From Propionivibrio sp. (GTDB lineage: Bacteria; Pseudomonadota; Gammaproteobacteria; Burkholderiales; Rhodocyclaceae): a DNA stretch of 64,000 nt. The position numbers were made by a program, and so were the translations under genes. This document shows, one piece after another, positions 1 through 9,957 of this stretch. Location of the stretch: assembly GCA_029975435.1 (NCBI GenBank), contig JARKPC010000046.1, positions 55,873 through 119,872 on the forward strand, written 5' to 3'. Each line of letters starts with the position of its first letter. Positions within the stretch are counted from its first letter, which is position 1. Under the pieces are notes generated by a model. That model was given only the letters and a program-made list of their open reading frames with translations. It was not told the origin of the DNA and made no database searches.

Positions 1-918
1 GAAGCGATCGCCCGGCGCCAGGCCGTCGACGATCCGATGCAGGGCCCGCCGGGCCGCAGCGATGCTGTCGCCGTTCATCGATCCGGAACAGTCGACCAGC
101 AGCTTGATGTTGACCGGTGGCGCCTTGGGTGTGGGTAGGTGCGGACAGAAACTGGCGAGGACAACGACTTTCTCCGGTTCGACGGCATCACGGGCGAGCA
201 CGGCCAGCGACTCCGGCGCCAGCTGGTCAAGAACGAGAACGAAATCGCGATCCAGCGCCCCGCGGCGTGACAGGGACACCGTGCGCGTAAAGCCGTTGGC
301 GCTGCCGGGCAGTTCATCGCGGATCGGATGCGAGGGCGATGCGATCGTGGCGTGCTGGAACGCTCCGTTCAGGGTAATGGCCATTTCAAAGGGGTAGTCC
401 GCGGTGAGGCTGTGCTCGACGACCTGATGCGGTTTCAGACCACCGTCGCGGATCGGGTCGCCATAGCGCGGTGCGATGACTGTTGGGATCAGCAGACGCA
501 GGCCCTGTCCTTCGAAGACCAGAGTCTGGGCATAACGCAGGGTGATTACCGCGTCTTCCCCCGGCGCCAGGTTGCCGAGATTGAGCGTATAGCTGTGATC
601 CGGATTCTGCTCCAGCAGGATTGCGGCGTCGCCGTCGGAGAGGGCTTCCTCATAACGCGCTTCGGCCTCCGGCTTCTCGATGACGCAACCGCTCAATGTC
701 CGTTCGCCAAGACGTACGTCGACACCAAGCAGGACGGCCTGCCAGGGCAACGGGAAGGTATAGACGATCTCGACGTGGCGGTCTTCGCGGTTGGCGAAGC
801 GCTGCTCGACGGCGGCTTCGAAGAGCAGGCCGCGCAGGTCGCCCGTGAGCGCGACACCCTGCAGGGCGAGGCGATCGCCGTCAGCAGTGCGCAAGCCGTA
901 GTTATCCAGTGGTCTCAT
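1..918 (-). CDS. VIT domain / von Willebrand factor A domain protein (C-terminus runs off the window)
   Basis: Minus-strand reading from ATG at 918: MRPLDNYGLRTADGDRLALQGVALTGDLRGLLFEAAVEQRFANREDRHVEIVYTFPLPWQAVLLGVDVRLG..., then ...VNIKLLVDCSGSMNGDSI (MIDAS DxSxS). Open at window edge. Confidence 0.85.
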   Translation of the reverse strand, partial: MRPLDNYGLRTADGDRLALQGVALTGDLRGLLFEAAVEQRFANREDRHVEIVYTFPLPWQAVLLGVDVRLGERTLSGCVIEKPEAEARYEEALSDGDAAILLEQNPDHSYTLNLGNLAPGEDAVITLRYAQTLVFEGQGLRLLIPTVIAPRYGDPIRDGGLKPHQVVEHSLTADYPFEMAITLNGAFQHATIASPSHPIRDELPGSANGFTRTVSLSRRGALDRDFVLVLDQLAPESLAVLARDAVEPEKVVVLASFCPHLPTPKAPPVNIKLLVDCSGSMNGDSIAAARRALHRIVDGLAPGDRF

Positions 919-1028
919 GCAAGCTTCTCCTTGTTGTTGTTGGCCGGGCGGCAAGGGTATTTCGTACGACTCGTGCGATCCGAGAGTTGGGGCGGGTGTT
1001 TCGCCGGGGGTGTTCCGTTATCGAGGCG

Positions 1029-1448
1029 CTACACCGGTTCGATGGTCAGCGGCTCGGGCCAGGGGTCCATCCACGGCCGCTCGATCACCCGTACCTTGAC
1101 GCGGTCCATGGGAAAGCGGATGAAGCGGGCGTCTTCCCGGAAGAAAATCCGAATAGCCTCGTCCCCGTCGCGCTTCCACTCGCGCAGGATCATGTCGCTA
1201 TGGTCGAAGCCATCGATGTTGCTGGCTTCCGGAATGCCGGTACTGTCGATGGCCAGCAGGACGCCGGGCAGGATGGAAAGCTCATCCATGGGGAAATCGG
1301 TCAGTTCGATGATGCGCCCCTGGTATTCGATATAGGTCACGACCACCAGCGGATCGTCAGCACGTATCGGACCGGCGGAAAGCGCCAGAAACAGCGCTGC
1401 GACGAGGGCGTGCCAGGAACACCGGGCGGTGCGCTCAGTCGTTGCCAT
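1029..1448 (-). CDS. hypothetical exported protein
   Basis: 139 aa with N-terminal signal-like segment; between MerR and VIT/vWA genes in the same orientation. Confidence 0.6.
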   Translation of the reverse strand: MATTERTARCSWHALVAALFLALSAGPIRADDPLVVVTYIEYQGRIIELTDFPMDELSILPGVLLAIDSTGIPEASNIDGFDHSDMILREWKRDGDEAIRIFFREDARFIRFPMDRVKVRVIERPWMDPWPEPLTIEPV

Positions 1449-1980
1449 GCTCGGGGTTCCGGGACGGGTGCCGTGGGGCGGAGGAATCGACGGGAGCAGA
1501 GGCCGGCACAGCGCCAGGGCCTTGCGGTGGGGCGTCGGACGCCTGCGTACCGATGACTTCCCCGAATACCTGCATCACCCCTCGGATGAGCTGACGGACC
1601 TGTTCGGGCGACAGACCGGCACGTCCCGGGTCGATGACCAGCTCAATGCCGTCGGCGACGGTCAGGTGACTGCATACGGACACCGATCCCACCGGCCGGG
1701 TGCGCGGCGGGACGGGCGGCGGAGCGCCGTGCAGCAGTTCGCGGATGCGCTCCAGCGAGACGCCTGAGGCCGTCCATTTCTTGATCAGCAGCAGCTGTTC
1801 GAGGTGCTTGGCGCTATAGCGTGCGGCGCGGGTTTCGCCCTCGGGACGATCGACCAGCCCGTTCTGCACGTAGTAGCGCACGGTGCGGATGGGCAGGTCG
1901 GCGAGGACGCACAGTTCGCTGAGCGGGTAGGTTGCCGTGGAGGGCGAGGCGGAAGCGTCGGAGATGGATGGCAAGGTCAT
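1435..1980 (-). CDS. MerR-family transcriptional regulator
   Basis: LSELCVLADLPIRTVRYYVQNGLVDRPEGETRAARYSAKHLEQLLLIKKWTASGVSLERIRELL is a MerR HTH. Confidence 0.85.
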   Translation of the reverse strand: MTLPSISDASASPSTATYPLSELCVLADLPIRTVRYYVQNGLVDRPEGETRAARYSAKHLEQLLLIKKWTASGVSLERIRELLHGAPPPVPPRTRPVGSVSVCSHLTVADGIELVIDPGRAGLSPEQVRQLIRGVMQVFGEVIGTQASDAPPQGPGAVPASAPVDSSAPRHPSRNPEHGND

Positions 1981-2190
1981 GGGTTTATTAAATCACCAAC
2001 AATGACACAAAACAAGTGTATTAAAATAAAGCGGAACAAAAAGTAGAACGTCGATGGAACACGGCGGAACGGGAATCGGCGAAAAAAGCGGAGCAACCGA
2101 CTGAACAAATAGAGCAAGAACGGAGCATTGTCGGCATGGAAATCGGAACCAAATCGGTAGCGCTACGGGGCGGGTTCGCCGGGGACTGCC

Positions 2191-3564
2191 GTGCCTGAGC
2201 GCTTCGAAGACGTTGCGCTGACGTTGTGGTCGCCGCTGCAGCGACAGCTGGCCGCACTGCGTCAGGAGCGCGCGCCGGCGGCCCAGTGGGTGGGCATTCT
2301 CGGCAATCTGCTGCGTAAAGGTGTGAGCCAGGCGGAGTTGTCCGGTTCAGGCCTCCTGGGCTGGTTGCAGAGGTTGCCACCGGAACGGGTGCTGCCCCGC
2401 ACGTTGCTGCTTGGTTATCTGGAGGAGAGGAGCGATTGCGAACTGGTGGTGCAACGCCGGGTATGCGATGACTTCGCGCCGGCGGTGCGGTTCCAGAAGG
2501 TGGCCTTGCCTCGGGAATTGCCGGCGCCGCACGTCCGTCACGGGCAGCCGGAAGTGCGCATGTTGCATTTCCGGGAGCCGGTGTTCGGGCTGTGTGTCTG
2601 GCTGCATGTGCAGATCAACCGGGGGTTGTTCGGTCATCACCGATACTGGACGCTGTCGCTGCCGCACGGCCGCAAGAAGCTGTCGGCCTTGCCGCCCAAC
2701 AAGACCTTCGTTTCGGCGGCCGAGGCGGTGGCTGCGGGCCGGCGCTGGGTCGAGCGGGTGGTCACGCAACTGCGCCGGGAAGGCTTTGTCGGCGGCGCCA
2801 AGCCGCATAACCGGTATGGCTCTTATGTACTGCCGGGTGGCGCGCACTACACGGAGTGGTTGATTACCACGCCGTATCTGTCGGTCCATTACGAGAATCC
2901 GCATTTCGACATCGCGAATCTGCTGGCACACGTGCGTACGACGGAGCGGATGTCGGCTGAACCGACAACACGGCCACCGCGGCGGGTGCTGTTGCTGGAG
3001 GAAATCCAGAGCGACTGGTGTCAGGAACTGCGAAACATCGAACTGGACGATGATCCGTCGCGTGAGCTGCCGTGCGACACACCGCCGCCGAATCCGTATC
3101 GCCATCATTGGGTCGAGGCCGCGCTGCGGCTGATGCTGCTGCTGGCCGCCAAAAAGGGTTTCGATGTCCTGGCCTGGCTGCCGGGGGAACTGCAGGCGGA
3201 GCGCTTTCCGTGGGCGAACGAGTATGGCCTGACGATGTTCTACAACCAGGTGGTGCCGACGGCGGTAAAGAAGCTGGCGAAAGTGTGGGGGGCGGCGGTC
3301 GGGTCGGTCGAGATCGACACGACGACGCGGGATTACGTGGTGGACTGGAACCGGCACAGCGGCCGCTGGCAGCTGCGGCATGTGCCGTCCCAACAGTGGC
3401 GGGAAGAAACCTTCGACGGGCCGGAGTGGGCGGAGAACTTCCGGGCAACGCAGGAACGAGCGGCCCGGGAAGCGTTGCCGTGTCTGGTGATTACCCCGGC
3501 TATGCGGGCGGATTTGATCCGGAAGGGATTACCGCGGCTGGGGGCGGTGACGGCGGGGCGGTAA
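2191..3564 (+). CDS. protein related to the LLEEIQSDW-type domain of phage/mobile-element polyvalent proteins
   Basis: 457 aa, GTG start; motifs LLEEIQSDWCQELR, HHWVEAALRLMLLLAAKKGFDVLAWLPGELQAERF, YNQVVPTAVKKLAKVWGA recall the DEIQSDWHQ...ALKRALRYAAEqGYDRIAWTTGEQQADRY segment of large polyvalent proteins. Confidence 0.6.
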   Translation: MPERFEDVALTLWSPLQRQLAALRQERAPAAQWVGILGNLLRKGVSQAELSGSGLLGWLQRLPPERVLPRTLLLGYLEERSDCELVVQRRVCDDFAPAVRFQKVALPRELPAPHVRHGQPEVRMLHFREPVFGLCVWLHVQINRGLFGHHRYWTLSLPHGRKKLSALPPNKTFVSAAEAVAAGRRWVERVVTQLRREGFVGGAKPHNRYGSYVLPGGAHYTEWLITTPYLSVHYENPHFDIANLLAHVRTTERMSAEPTTRPPRRVLLLEEIQSDWCQELRNIELDDDPSRELPCDTPPPNPYRHHWVEAALRLMLLLAAKKGFDVLAWLPGELQAERFPWANEYGLTMFYNQVVPTAVKKLAKVWGAAVGSVEIDTTTRDYVVDWNRHSGRWQLRHVPSQQWREETFDGPEWAENFRATQERAAREALPCLVITPAMRADLIRKGLPRLGAVTAGR

Positions 3565-3990
3565 CGGCTGTCGTGCGGGTGTTGGCGATCGATTCACCCC
3601 TTATCGGTGCTTAAAGCTTTCAACGGATGGACTGGAGAAGCGCCGGTCAAGGTCGTAAGCGGTCGACGACTGCTTACAGAGAACGAGTCAAACCCACACT
3701 CTCGGCCATGACCAGCCAGTCGCTGACTCTCCGTTGCAGCCATTCATGGGACCGGTCTACTCCGAAAACTACCGGACGACCCACGGAAGCAGATCGGCCT
3801 GAACGACCGTTGGCCGATCGGTGTCGGGCGGCGACGTGGCGATAAGCCGCCCTTCAGTCTCTGGTAACCTTGAACGGTCGCTTCCTCATCGTCGCCACAG
3901 CCGGATCCGTCCCTCTGGAGACAACGATGGTCGATCTGTCTTGGAGAGCGATCGGCAGTGCAGATAGCTCATAGATCACCCGCGCAAGCC

Positions 3991-4030
3991 AAAAAAAGCC
4001 ACCCCGAAAAGTTCAAGAGTGGCATTTTTT
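3991..4030. terminator. bidirectional-looking intrinsic terminator
   Basis: AAAAAAAGCCAC...GTGGCATTTTTT: GCCAC/GTGGC stem with A-tract 5' and T-tract 3'; located 3' of the esterase gene. Confidence 0.6.
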
Positions 4031-4093
4031 GTCTTAACCTGAAACGGTTGTCTACATAAATTATGTGCGGAACCTTGAACTTCTCTTTGAGTA

Positions 4094-5698
4094 TTAGATT
4101 TCGCCGCGATCCATAATGACTGGCAGAGTACCCCACAACGCGCACTGGCCATCTTTCTCCAGTTGCATGATGCTACTCTCAGCACTGTGTTTGCCCGGGC
4201 GCAGCGCCAGTAGCTTGCCGCTCTCGGTCAGGCGTGGCCAATTTTGTTGGCCGGCGACCGCAGGGTTGTGGTTGCGCACGAATGCTCCCCAATAGCGGAT
4301 CATCTCATTTGAGAGGAAGGTCTGTCCTTCTGTCAGTGGAGGTGTCGTGGGATTTGGTCCCCACATGTACTGCGTCTCAAAACCATGAGACGCAAGATAT
4401 TCGTAGCCTGCTGGCGCCGTAGGAGCTGGCGGATTTGGATCTTCGAAGCGATAGTAATAGGTGGGGGTCTGAGTAGAAAAAGCCTTGGCAAGGGCAATAT
4501 TCGGGCATCCTCCCAAGCCACGCATACCACTATCGGTGACTACGTCGCCAACGATATATGGGATCGCGAAGGCTCCGCTGTACTTCGCTACGGGATAGGC
4601 GGTTAGTACTTCTGCGGCGCGTGTCGGTCCGACGAGGCGTCGGATCCAGTTTTCGTAGTCAGCAGCCTTGAAGCGGGCGAAAGGAACACCCGAGCTGCGC
4701 CCTTCTTGTCGCGTGCTGCCCATCAAAATGGGTACTCGTTGCCATTGCCCGGCCGCAATTAGCTTAGCCGCAGGTGTTGTCGCGGTGGGGTTCCACCCAG
4801 ATCCCTGCGGCCCCTTGCCGCCTGCTGCAACAAGTTCCGCTGGCGTTTTCGAACGCAAACACGCAGCAACATCTGTGGTGTCGAAACATCCGACCGCTCG
4901 CGCAAGATTCGCAGCACGAACACCAGCCTCTTGGGGGGTATCGACGTCGTGAACGCAATCCTCACTCAATAATGTGGCTGCATGGAACAGACCGGTTGAT
5001 TTAGGATCCACGAGAAGGCGACATGTATTGGTCGATCCAGAGGATTGTGAGGCAAGCGTGACGCGCTTCGGGTCTCCTCCAAATGCGGCGATGTTTCTTT
5101 GCACCCATTGCAGTGCCGCCATCGTATCCATTACGCCAAAATTGCCCCCATGTTCCAGCGGTGCTAATGCGGGGTGGTTCAAAAAGCCTAGTGCTCCAAG
5201 TCGGTAGTTGGGAACCACGACAATGATGCCATTGTCTCCGGCCATTCGTTTCCCATCAAAGTTTGCAGCGCCACCTCCCACGTTACCGCCTCCGTAGGCA
5301 TAAACCATCACGGGAAGCCGAGAACTTGCGTGCGTACCAGATGGACGAAATACATTCAGATACAAGCAATCCTCATTACCCTTGACGCTTTCCGCATTGC
5401 CCTGCGGGCATAGTGGTGGCATCGCAGTGGCATCGCGCACGCCTTGCCAGGCTATGGGCCGAACCGGCGGTTTCCAGCGCAGAGGGCCAACAGGCGGAGC
5501 AGCAAACGGAATGCTGAGGAAAGTCTCCGCTGAGCCACTTGCCGATGTTTGCGCTGTTCCGCGCACTTGTCCTGCCTCCGTATTCACAATCAACGGGTCA
5601 GGCATGTCGATGCTGGAACAAGCGGTCACAATTAGCGCTGTGGCAACACATGCTAAACGACACGTTGGCTGGTGAACTGCTGAAAGATCTAGCTTCAT
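4094..5698 (-). CDS. type-B carboxylesterase/lipase family lipoprotein
   Basis: 534 aa; LPVMVYAYGGGNVGGG oxyanion region, TLASQSSGS nucleophile elbow-like segment, EDCLYLNVF signature; lipobox-like LIVTACSS. Confidence 0.9.
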   Translation of the reverse strand: MKLDLSAVHQPTCRLACVATALIVTACSSIDMPDPLIVNTEAGQVRGTAQTSASGSAETFLSIPFAAPPVGPLRWKPPVRPIAWQGVRDATAMPPLCPQGNAESVKGNEDCLYLNVFRPSGTHASSRLPVMVYAYGGGNVGGGAANFDGKRMAGDNGIIVVVPNYRLGALGFLNHPALAPLEHGGNFGVMDTMAALQWVQRNIAAFGGDPKRVTLASQSSGSTNTCRLLVDPKSTGLFHAATLLSEDCVHDVDTPQEAGVRAANLARAVGCFDTTDVAACLRSKTPAELVAAGGKGPQGSGWNPTATTPAAKLIAAGQWQRVPILMGSTRQEGRSSGVPFARFKAADYENWIRRLVGPTRAAEVLTAYPVAKYSGAFAIPYIVGDVVTDSGMRGLGGCPNIALAKAFSTQTPTYYYRFEDPNPPAPTAPAGYEYLASHGFETQYMWGPNPTTPPLTEGQTFLSNEMIRYWGAFVRNHNPAVAGQQNWPRLTESGKLLALRPGKHSAESSIMQLEKDGQCALWGTLPVIMDRGEI

Positions 5699-5806
5699 GA
5701 CGCACTCCTCCCTTGGCTGGATAGTGGAATTTTTCTTCGCGACTAAACCCGTTTGAATTCTTGATAGAACAAGTAAATTATCTATACGTCTCTATGATTC
5801 GTCAAT

Positions 5807-7071
5807 CAGGGCTATCGCATACGCAGATGTCGTAGACACTGGCAAAAATTGGTTTACGTTCAGCGGGTTATGACCTGCTCTTGTGGACCCTGCTGAAATC
5901 AGGTTTACTCTCGACTTTTGTCGGGAGCGGAAATGACGCTGACGGAAGCCTTTGGTGGCCTGGGCGATCCGCGGACGGGGCCGGCACGACGGCACGATCT
6001 GGCGGAAATGATCCTGATGACACTGTGCGCGGTTGTGTGCGGGGCGGACAGTTGGGTGGATGTTGCCGAATGGGCCGAGGACAACGAAGCATGGCTGAAA
6101 CGCTATCTGGTCCTTGAGCACGGTACACCGTCGCACGACACCTTCGGTCGGGTATTTCGTTTGCTGGACGCCAAGGTGTTTGAGGCCTGTTTCCGCGCGT
6201 GGATCAGCAGCCTCGCTGGGGTCGTGTCGGGCGTGGTGGCGATTGACGGCAAGACGGCTTGCGGCTCCCGGGATGGGCACAACACGGCGCTGCACACGAT
6301 CAGCGCGTATGCCACGGCCAGCGGCCTGTGCCTGGGGCAGGAACATACCCGCGGCAAAGGCAACGAGATTCCGGCCATCAAGGCGCTGCTCGACACGCTG
6401 GCCCTCAAGGGTTGTATCGTCACGATCGACGCCATCGGTTGCCAGACCGAAATTGCCCAGAAGATTCTCGACCGGGGCGGCGATTACCTGTTGGCCGTCA
6501 AGAATAACCAGAAGGAATTGGCGGGCGCCCTGCGGGAATTCTTCGCCGACGGCGAGACCGGCAGCTTTGGCTCTCTGCCGGTCAGTCGCCACCGGAGCGT
6601 CGAGAAAGATCATGGCCGGATCGAAACACGCCAGGCACGGTGGATCACCGACCTGTCCTGGCTGGACAAGACACTGCGCGAACACTGGCCCAAACTCGCC
6701 GGGGTCGGGATGATCGAGCGGCAGCGGGAGATCAACGGCGCCGTGACCACCGAGCGCGCCTACTACATCGGCAGCCAAGGCGTCACCAGCGCCGAATCCT
6801 TTGCCCAGGCCGCACGCGACCACTGGGGCATCGAGAACAGTCTGCATTGGGTGCTCGATATCACGTTCCGTGAGGACGATTGCCGGGTGCGCAAAGACCA
6901 CGCTCCCCATAACTTCGCCTCCTTGCGCAAGTTCGCTCTCGTCTTGCTGCGCCAGGATGCCCAGTATCCCAAACGCAGCTTGCGTTCCCGTCGCAAAACC
7001 GCTGAACGACTCCCCGATTACCGTGCCTCATTGCTCGGCCTTATTCCTCGAAGCTAAATGCGATTGCCCTG
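5807..7071 (+). mobile_element. complete ISAs1-family insertion sequence
   Basis: Terminal inverted repeats CAGGGCTATCGCAT (5807-5820) and ATGCGATTGCCCTG (7058-7071), flanked by direct repeat ATTCGTCAAT at 5797-5806 and 7072-7081. Confidence 0.92.
5918..7057 (+). CDS. ISAs1-family (IS4-like DDE) transposase
   Basis: 379 aa; GGLGDPRTGPARRHDLAEMI, VVAIDGKTACGSRD, NNQKELAGALREFF, DHWGIENSLHWVLDITFREDDCRVRKDHAPHNFASLRKFAL. Confidence 0.95.
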   Translation: MSGAEMTLTEAFGGLGDPRTGPARRHDLAEMILMTLCAVVCGADSWVDVAEWAEDNEAWLKRYLVLEHGTPSHDTFGRVFRLLDAKVFEACFRAWISSLAGVVSGVVAIDGKTACGSRDGHNTALHTISAYATASGLCLGQEHTRGKGNEIPAIKALLDTLALKGCIVTIDAIGCQTEIAQKILDRGGDYLLAVKNNQKELAGALREFFADGETGSFGSLPVSRHRSVEKDHGRIETRQARWITDLSWLDKTLREHWPKLAGVGMIERQREINGAVTTERAYYIGSQGVTSAESFAQAARDHWGIENSLHWVLDITFREDDCRVRKDHAPHNFASLRKFALVLLRQDAQYPKRSLRSRRKTAERLPDYRASLLGLIPRS

Positions 7072-7100
7072 ATTCGTCAATGACTGAAAATACAAAATAA

Positions 7101-8051
7101 TTGCGTAATAGTTCTGAATTGCACGCAGACCCCTTGTCTGACCTGCTTCGTTTTGCCAACGTCGAGGCGATCGTGGTCGGGTGCTTCCGTGCAGGCGGTA
7201 AGAAATGGGCCATGCACTTCCCAGCGCCAACCGGGTTGAAGTTCACTGCAATCACAAAAGGTGAAGCGTGGTTGCGCCTAGATGGCCAGACCGAAGCCAG
7301 AAAACTTCGTGCCGGCGCGGTGGTGCTGATGAATACGAGATCCGAGTATGTGCTTGCCAGTGACCTGAACGAACCAGCCGTAGAAGCAATGGACTTCCTT
7401 CCAGGAATCGACCCGATCAGTCCGGTATTGATTTATCAGGGGGGAGAAGACTTCGAACAAATCGGTGCCCACATCCATCTCGACCTAGACTTGGTCAAAC
7501 CCCTTGCAGAAATCATTCCGGAATGCGTGGTTGTAATATCGGACGCTCCAGACGTTTCGACCATGAACTGGCTTATTAACCTGCTTTCCAGGGAACGCGT
7601 CGAAAAGATTTCGGGGTACCGCATCGTTGTGTCACAAGTGGCGCACATGCTTCTTGTGTTGGCATTGCGGAGGCTTCTGAATCAGCAACAATTAGTAGAA
7701 AAACGGAGTTGGCTACAAGCAATGAACGATCCGCATCTCGCCCCGGCCCTGCGTTGCATGCACGCATCCCCCGAACGGGATTGGAACCTGGAAGAACTCG
7801 CCTGTGCGGCGGCGATGTCACGTACGGCTTTTACCGTGAAATTTAAGGAGGTTGCTGGCACGACACCATTGAATTATCTGACACAGTGGCGAATGATAGT
7901 TGCACGGGAGAGACTGTGCGCGGATGAGGAACCGATTGGGTCATGGGTCCAAGAAATCGGCTATGCGTCGGAAAGCGCGTTCAGCCATGCGTTTAAGCGA
8001 ATCGTTGGTGTCTATCCAAATCAATATCGGCAACGAAGCAAAAACTTATAG
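7101..8051 (+). CDS. AraC-family transcriptional regulator (cupin N-terminus)
   Basis: 316 aa, TTG start in the track; C-terminal DWNLEELACAAAMSRTAFTVKFKEVAGTTPLNYLTQWRMIVARERL...IGYASESAFSHAFKRIVGVYPNQYR. Confidence 0.9.
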   Translation: MRNSSELHADPLSDLLRFANVEAIVVGCFRAGGKKWAMHFPAPTGLKFTAITKGEAWLRLDGQTEARKLRAGAVVLMNTRSEYVLASDLNEPAVEAMDFLPGIDPISPVLIYQGGEDFEQIGAHIHLDLDLVKPLAEIIPECVVVISDAPDVSTMNWLINLLSRERVEKISGYRIVVSQVAHMLLVLALRRLLNQQQLVEKRSWLQAMNDPHLAPALRCMHASPERDWNLEELACAAAMSRTAFTVKFKEVAGTTPLNYLTQWRMIVARERLCADEEPIGSWVQEIGYASESAFSHAFKRIVGVYPNQYRQRSKNL

Positions 8052-8823
8052 ATTTGTAGTCCGCTAATGTGGCAACGGGGCTGAGTGAGCAATGCTTCCG
8101 TGTAGCACTTGATCTTTACAACAGTGGATGCGCAACTGCGTTGACGCCTACAATACGAGGAAAGAACCTTGGTGTTCGGGCCAGATCAATAGTGCTGGAT
8201 CAGCTTATCCTTCGTTGAGGGCGCATTAGGCCGACTGTCCGCGTAGAGTAATCCACACAAAGTAGCCGTTGTCTCAAGGCGTGTAATTCTGACCGGCAGC
8301 TTACTGATGTGAATCCGGATTCGTACTCCCGGCCATAATCGGCCGTAGCGAAAACGTATCGAAAGCAGTCATTGAGTTGGAATGCACGGCTTCTCAGAGA
8401 GTACAACTGCATGCCTAATGTCGTGGTTTTCCTACTGATTGTGATGTCCATCTGGGCGCCGTCAACGTACTTTTCGAGTTGGCTTTACTGCCCAAAGGCA
8501 CACTTGGAACCGAAGAGTATTGTTGCCAAGCTTCTCTTTGGTCAGGTTTGGCGATGGCTTATATCGCTGACTGGTTTAATGGGGCTTTTTTTGACGCGCT
8601 ATTTTTGACCGCGTAGTGCCCTAAAGCGAACGTCCACTCACCCGAACCCGAATGTCAGCCCTTGGGTCGGAAGCACGAATTCGCTGAATGAGGAAGCTGC
8701 CGTTAAGGGTCATCAACGGTTCAATGGTAAGCACCCGATGGTTTCCGACACAGCAGACTGGCCAATGGTAGGATTCGCCGAAGACAATGCATCTGTTTTC
8801 TTCGACATTTGCTTGTCCGGCAC

Positions 8824-9099
8824 CTAACAACCACGACCATCGCTCACCCAACAGCGAATCCTTTTCCCCTCCCTGAACAGCAACCAGCCAAGACCGGCAC
8901 AGTGTTGGCACACATCGTCCCCAAGGATGCCTTCTCCCCAACATGCCGGGCATACGGTCCATTCGTTGGGATCAGAGACCTGTTCAAAAATGCCTCGGCG
9001 CTTCTTCCGGAAGCACTTGGGGCAGAGGCTTGATGCCTGGCTGGCGTCGTACATGACAAAGCCGCAGGTCGTGTAAAAGGCTTGTGGTCGCTCTTTCAT
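8824..9099 (-). CDS. small zinc-ribbon protein with DnaJ-like CxxCxGxG-type motifs
   Basis: 91 aa from ATG at 9099: ...SLCPKCFRKKRRG...TVCPACWGEGILGDDVCQHCAGLGW. Confidence 0.55.
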   Translation of the reverse strand: MKERPQAFYTTCGFVMYDASQASSLCPKCFRKKRRGIFEQVSDPNEWTVCPACWGEGILGDDVCQHCAGLGWLLFREGKRIRCWVSDGRGC

Positions 9100-9118
9100 C
9101 GAGAGTTTCTCCGTCTTG

Positions 9119-9616
9119 TCAGCGTTGCCGCCCATTGTGCCGCCATTCCCACGGTGGCGTGGGATTCGGACCGCTCCACAATCCATAGCGATGCCGTTTC
9201 GCCAAGGACTCGGCGTGTTCGTAATCGAGGCGCTCCAGTTGCGTCTGTTCCTTGGCGTACTGCTGATACCACCAAGCCATTCCGGCCTTGATCTGTTCCA
9301 GGCCGACATCCTTGCCGCCGACGACGACGACACAGACGTTTCGACGGTAGCGGTCGATCTTTCGGCAATCGGCTTCGGCTTGCCGGTTGTATACCATTTC
9401 CGACAGTTTGGTCTTCGCCTTTTCCCCGAACGGTTGCTTTTTCTCCGGCGCATCGATGCCGGCGATCCGGATTTTGTGCGAGACATGTTCGGCGTCGAGC
9501 AGCGTGAGCGTATCGCCGTCGCTGATGCCGACGATGCGTCCGGTCAGCGTGTCAGCTGGCGCACCGGCAGAGAGCAACAGGAGGAGCAGGTAAACGAACC
9601 AGTGGTGATGCGGCAT
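9119..9616 (-). CDS. thermonuclease (SNase-like) family exported protein
   Basis: GRIVGISDGDTLTLLDAEHVSHKIRIAGIDAPEKKQPFGEKAKTKLS...NVCVVVVGGKDVGLEQIKAGMAWWYQQYAKEQ. Confidence 0.9.
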   Translation of the reverse strand: MPHHHWFVYLLLLLLSAGAPADTLTGRIVGISDGDTLTLLDAEHVSHKIRIAGIDAPEKKQPFGEKAKTKLSEMVYNRQAEADCRKIDRYRRNVCVVVVGGKDVGLEQIKAGMAWWYQQYAKEQTQLERLDYEHAESLAKRHRYGLWSGPNPTPPWEWRHNGRQR

Positions 9617-9840
9617 GGAAAAACTCCGGGGCGGGTTGACTCACAGAACACTGGGGCAAGCCTGTGGACAACTGCAGGACAAGTGCCGTAGCGCCTTCAT
9701 CAGCAAAGGAAAAACTACATTGCCTCAAAAACATGCGCTCGACGGTTTCGGTACCAGGGCACCCGATGTCGTACACGGCGTTACACAAACTGGGAAAAGT
9801 CACTACAGACGCGTTTCGGGTCGGGGTCTATATTGAAACC

Positions 9841-9938
9841 GTTGCTTCAGCGTCCCCCGCTGGCAACTGTTTGACCCTCCCTGACCCATCGCAAAGATGG
9901 GATTTCAATCCCGAGCCATACCGGCCCGGGATTTTTTT
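9841..9938 (+). ncRNA. candidate small RNA, copy 1 (three hairpins ending in an intrinsic terminator)
   Basis: GTTGC-TT-CAGCG-TCCCC-CGCTG-GCAAC hairpin; unpaired GACCCTCCCTGA; CCCATC-GCAAA-GATGGG hairpin; CCCGAGCC-ATACC-GGCCCGGG hairpin + T7. Second copy at 60766-60862. Confidence 0.55.
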
Positions 9939-9957
9939 ATCCGCGTGTTGGCCCGTA

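Noticed and set aside
328-1335. 335-aa plus-strand ORF
   Set aside because: Antisense to the VIT/vWA and hypothetical genes, which have convincing domain content on the minus strand.
2001-2022. AATGACAC-N7-GTGTATTA imperfect palindrome upstream of the MerR gene
   Set aside because: Plausible MerR operator but short and imperfect; not distinctive enough for a separate claim.
3600-3960. Possible decayed IS or small ORF region (72-aa ORF at 3627)
   Set aside because: No transposase motifs, inverted repeats or homologous protein signatures visible; left as uncharacterised intergenic DNA.
8372-8608. Possible small membrane protein ORF (78 aa)
   Set aside because: No upstream/downstream context, no family recognisable; region 8050-8620 has several equally weak ORFs.
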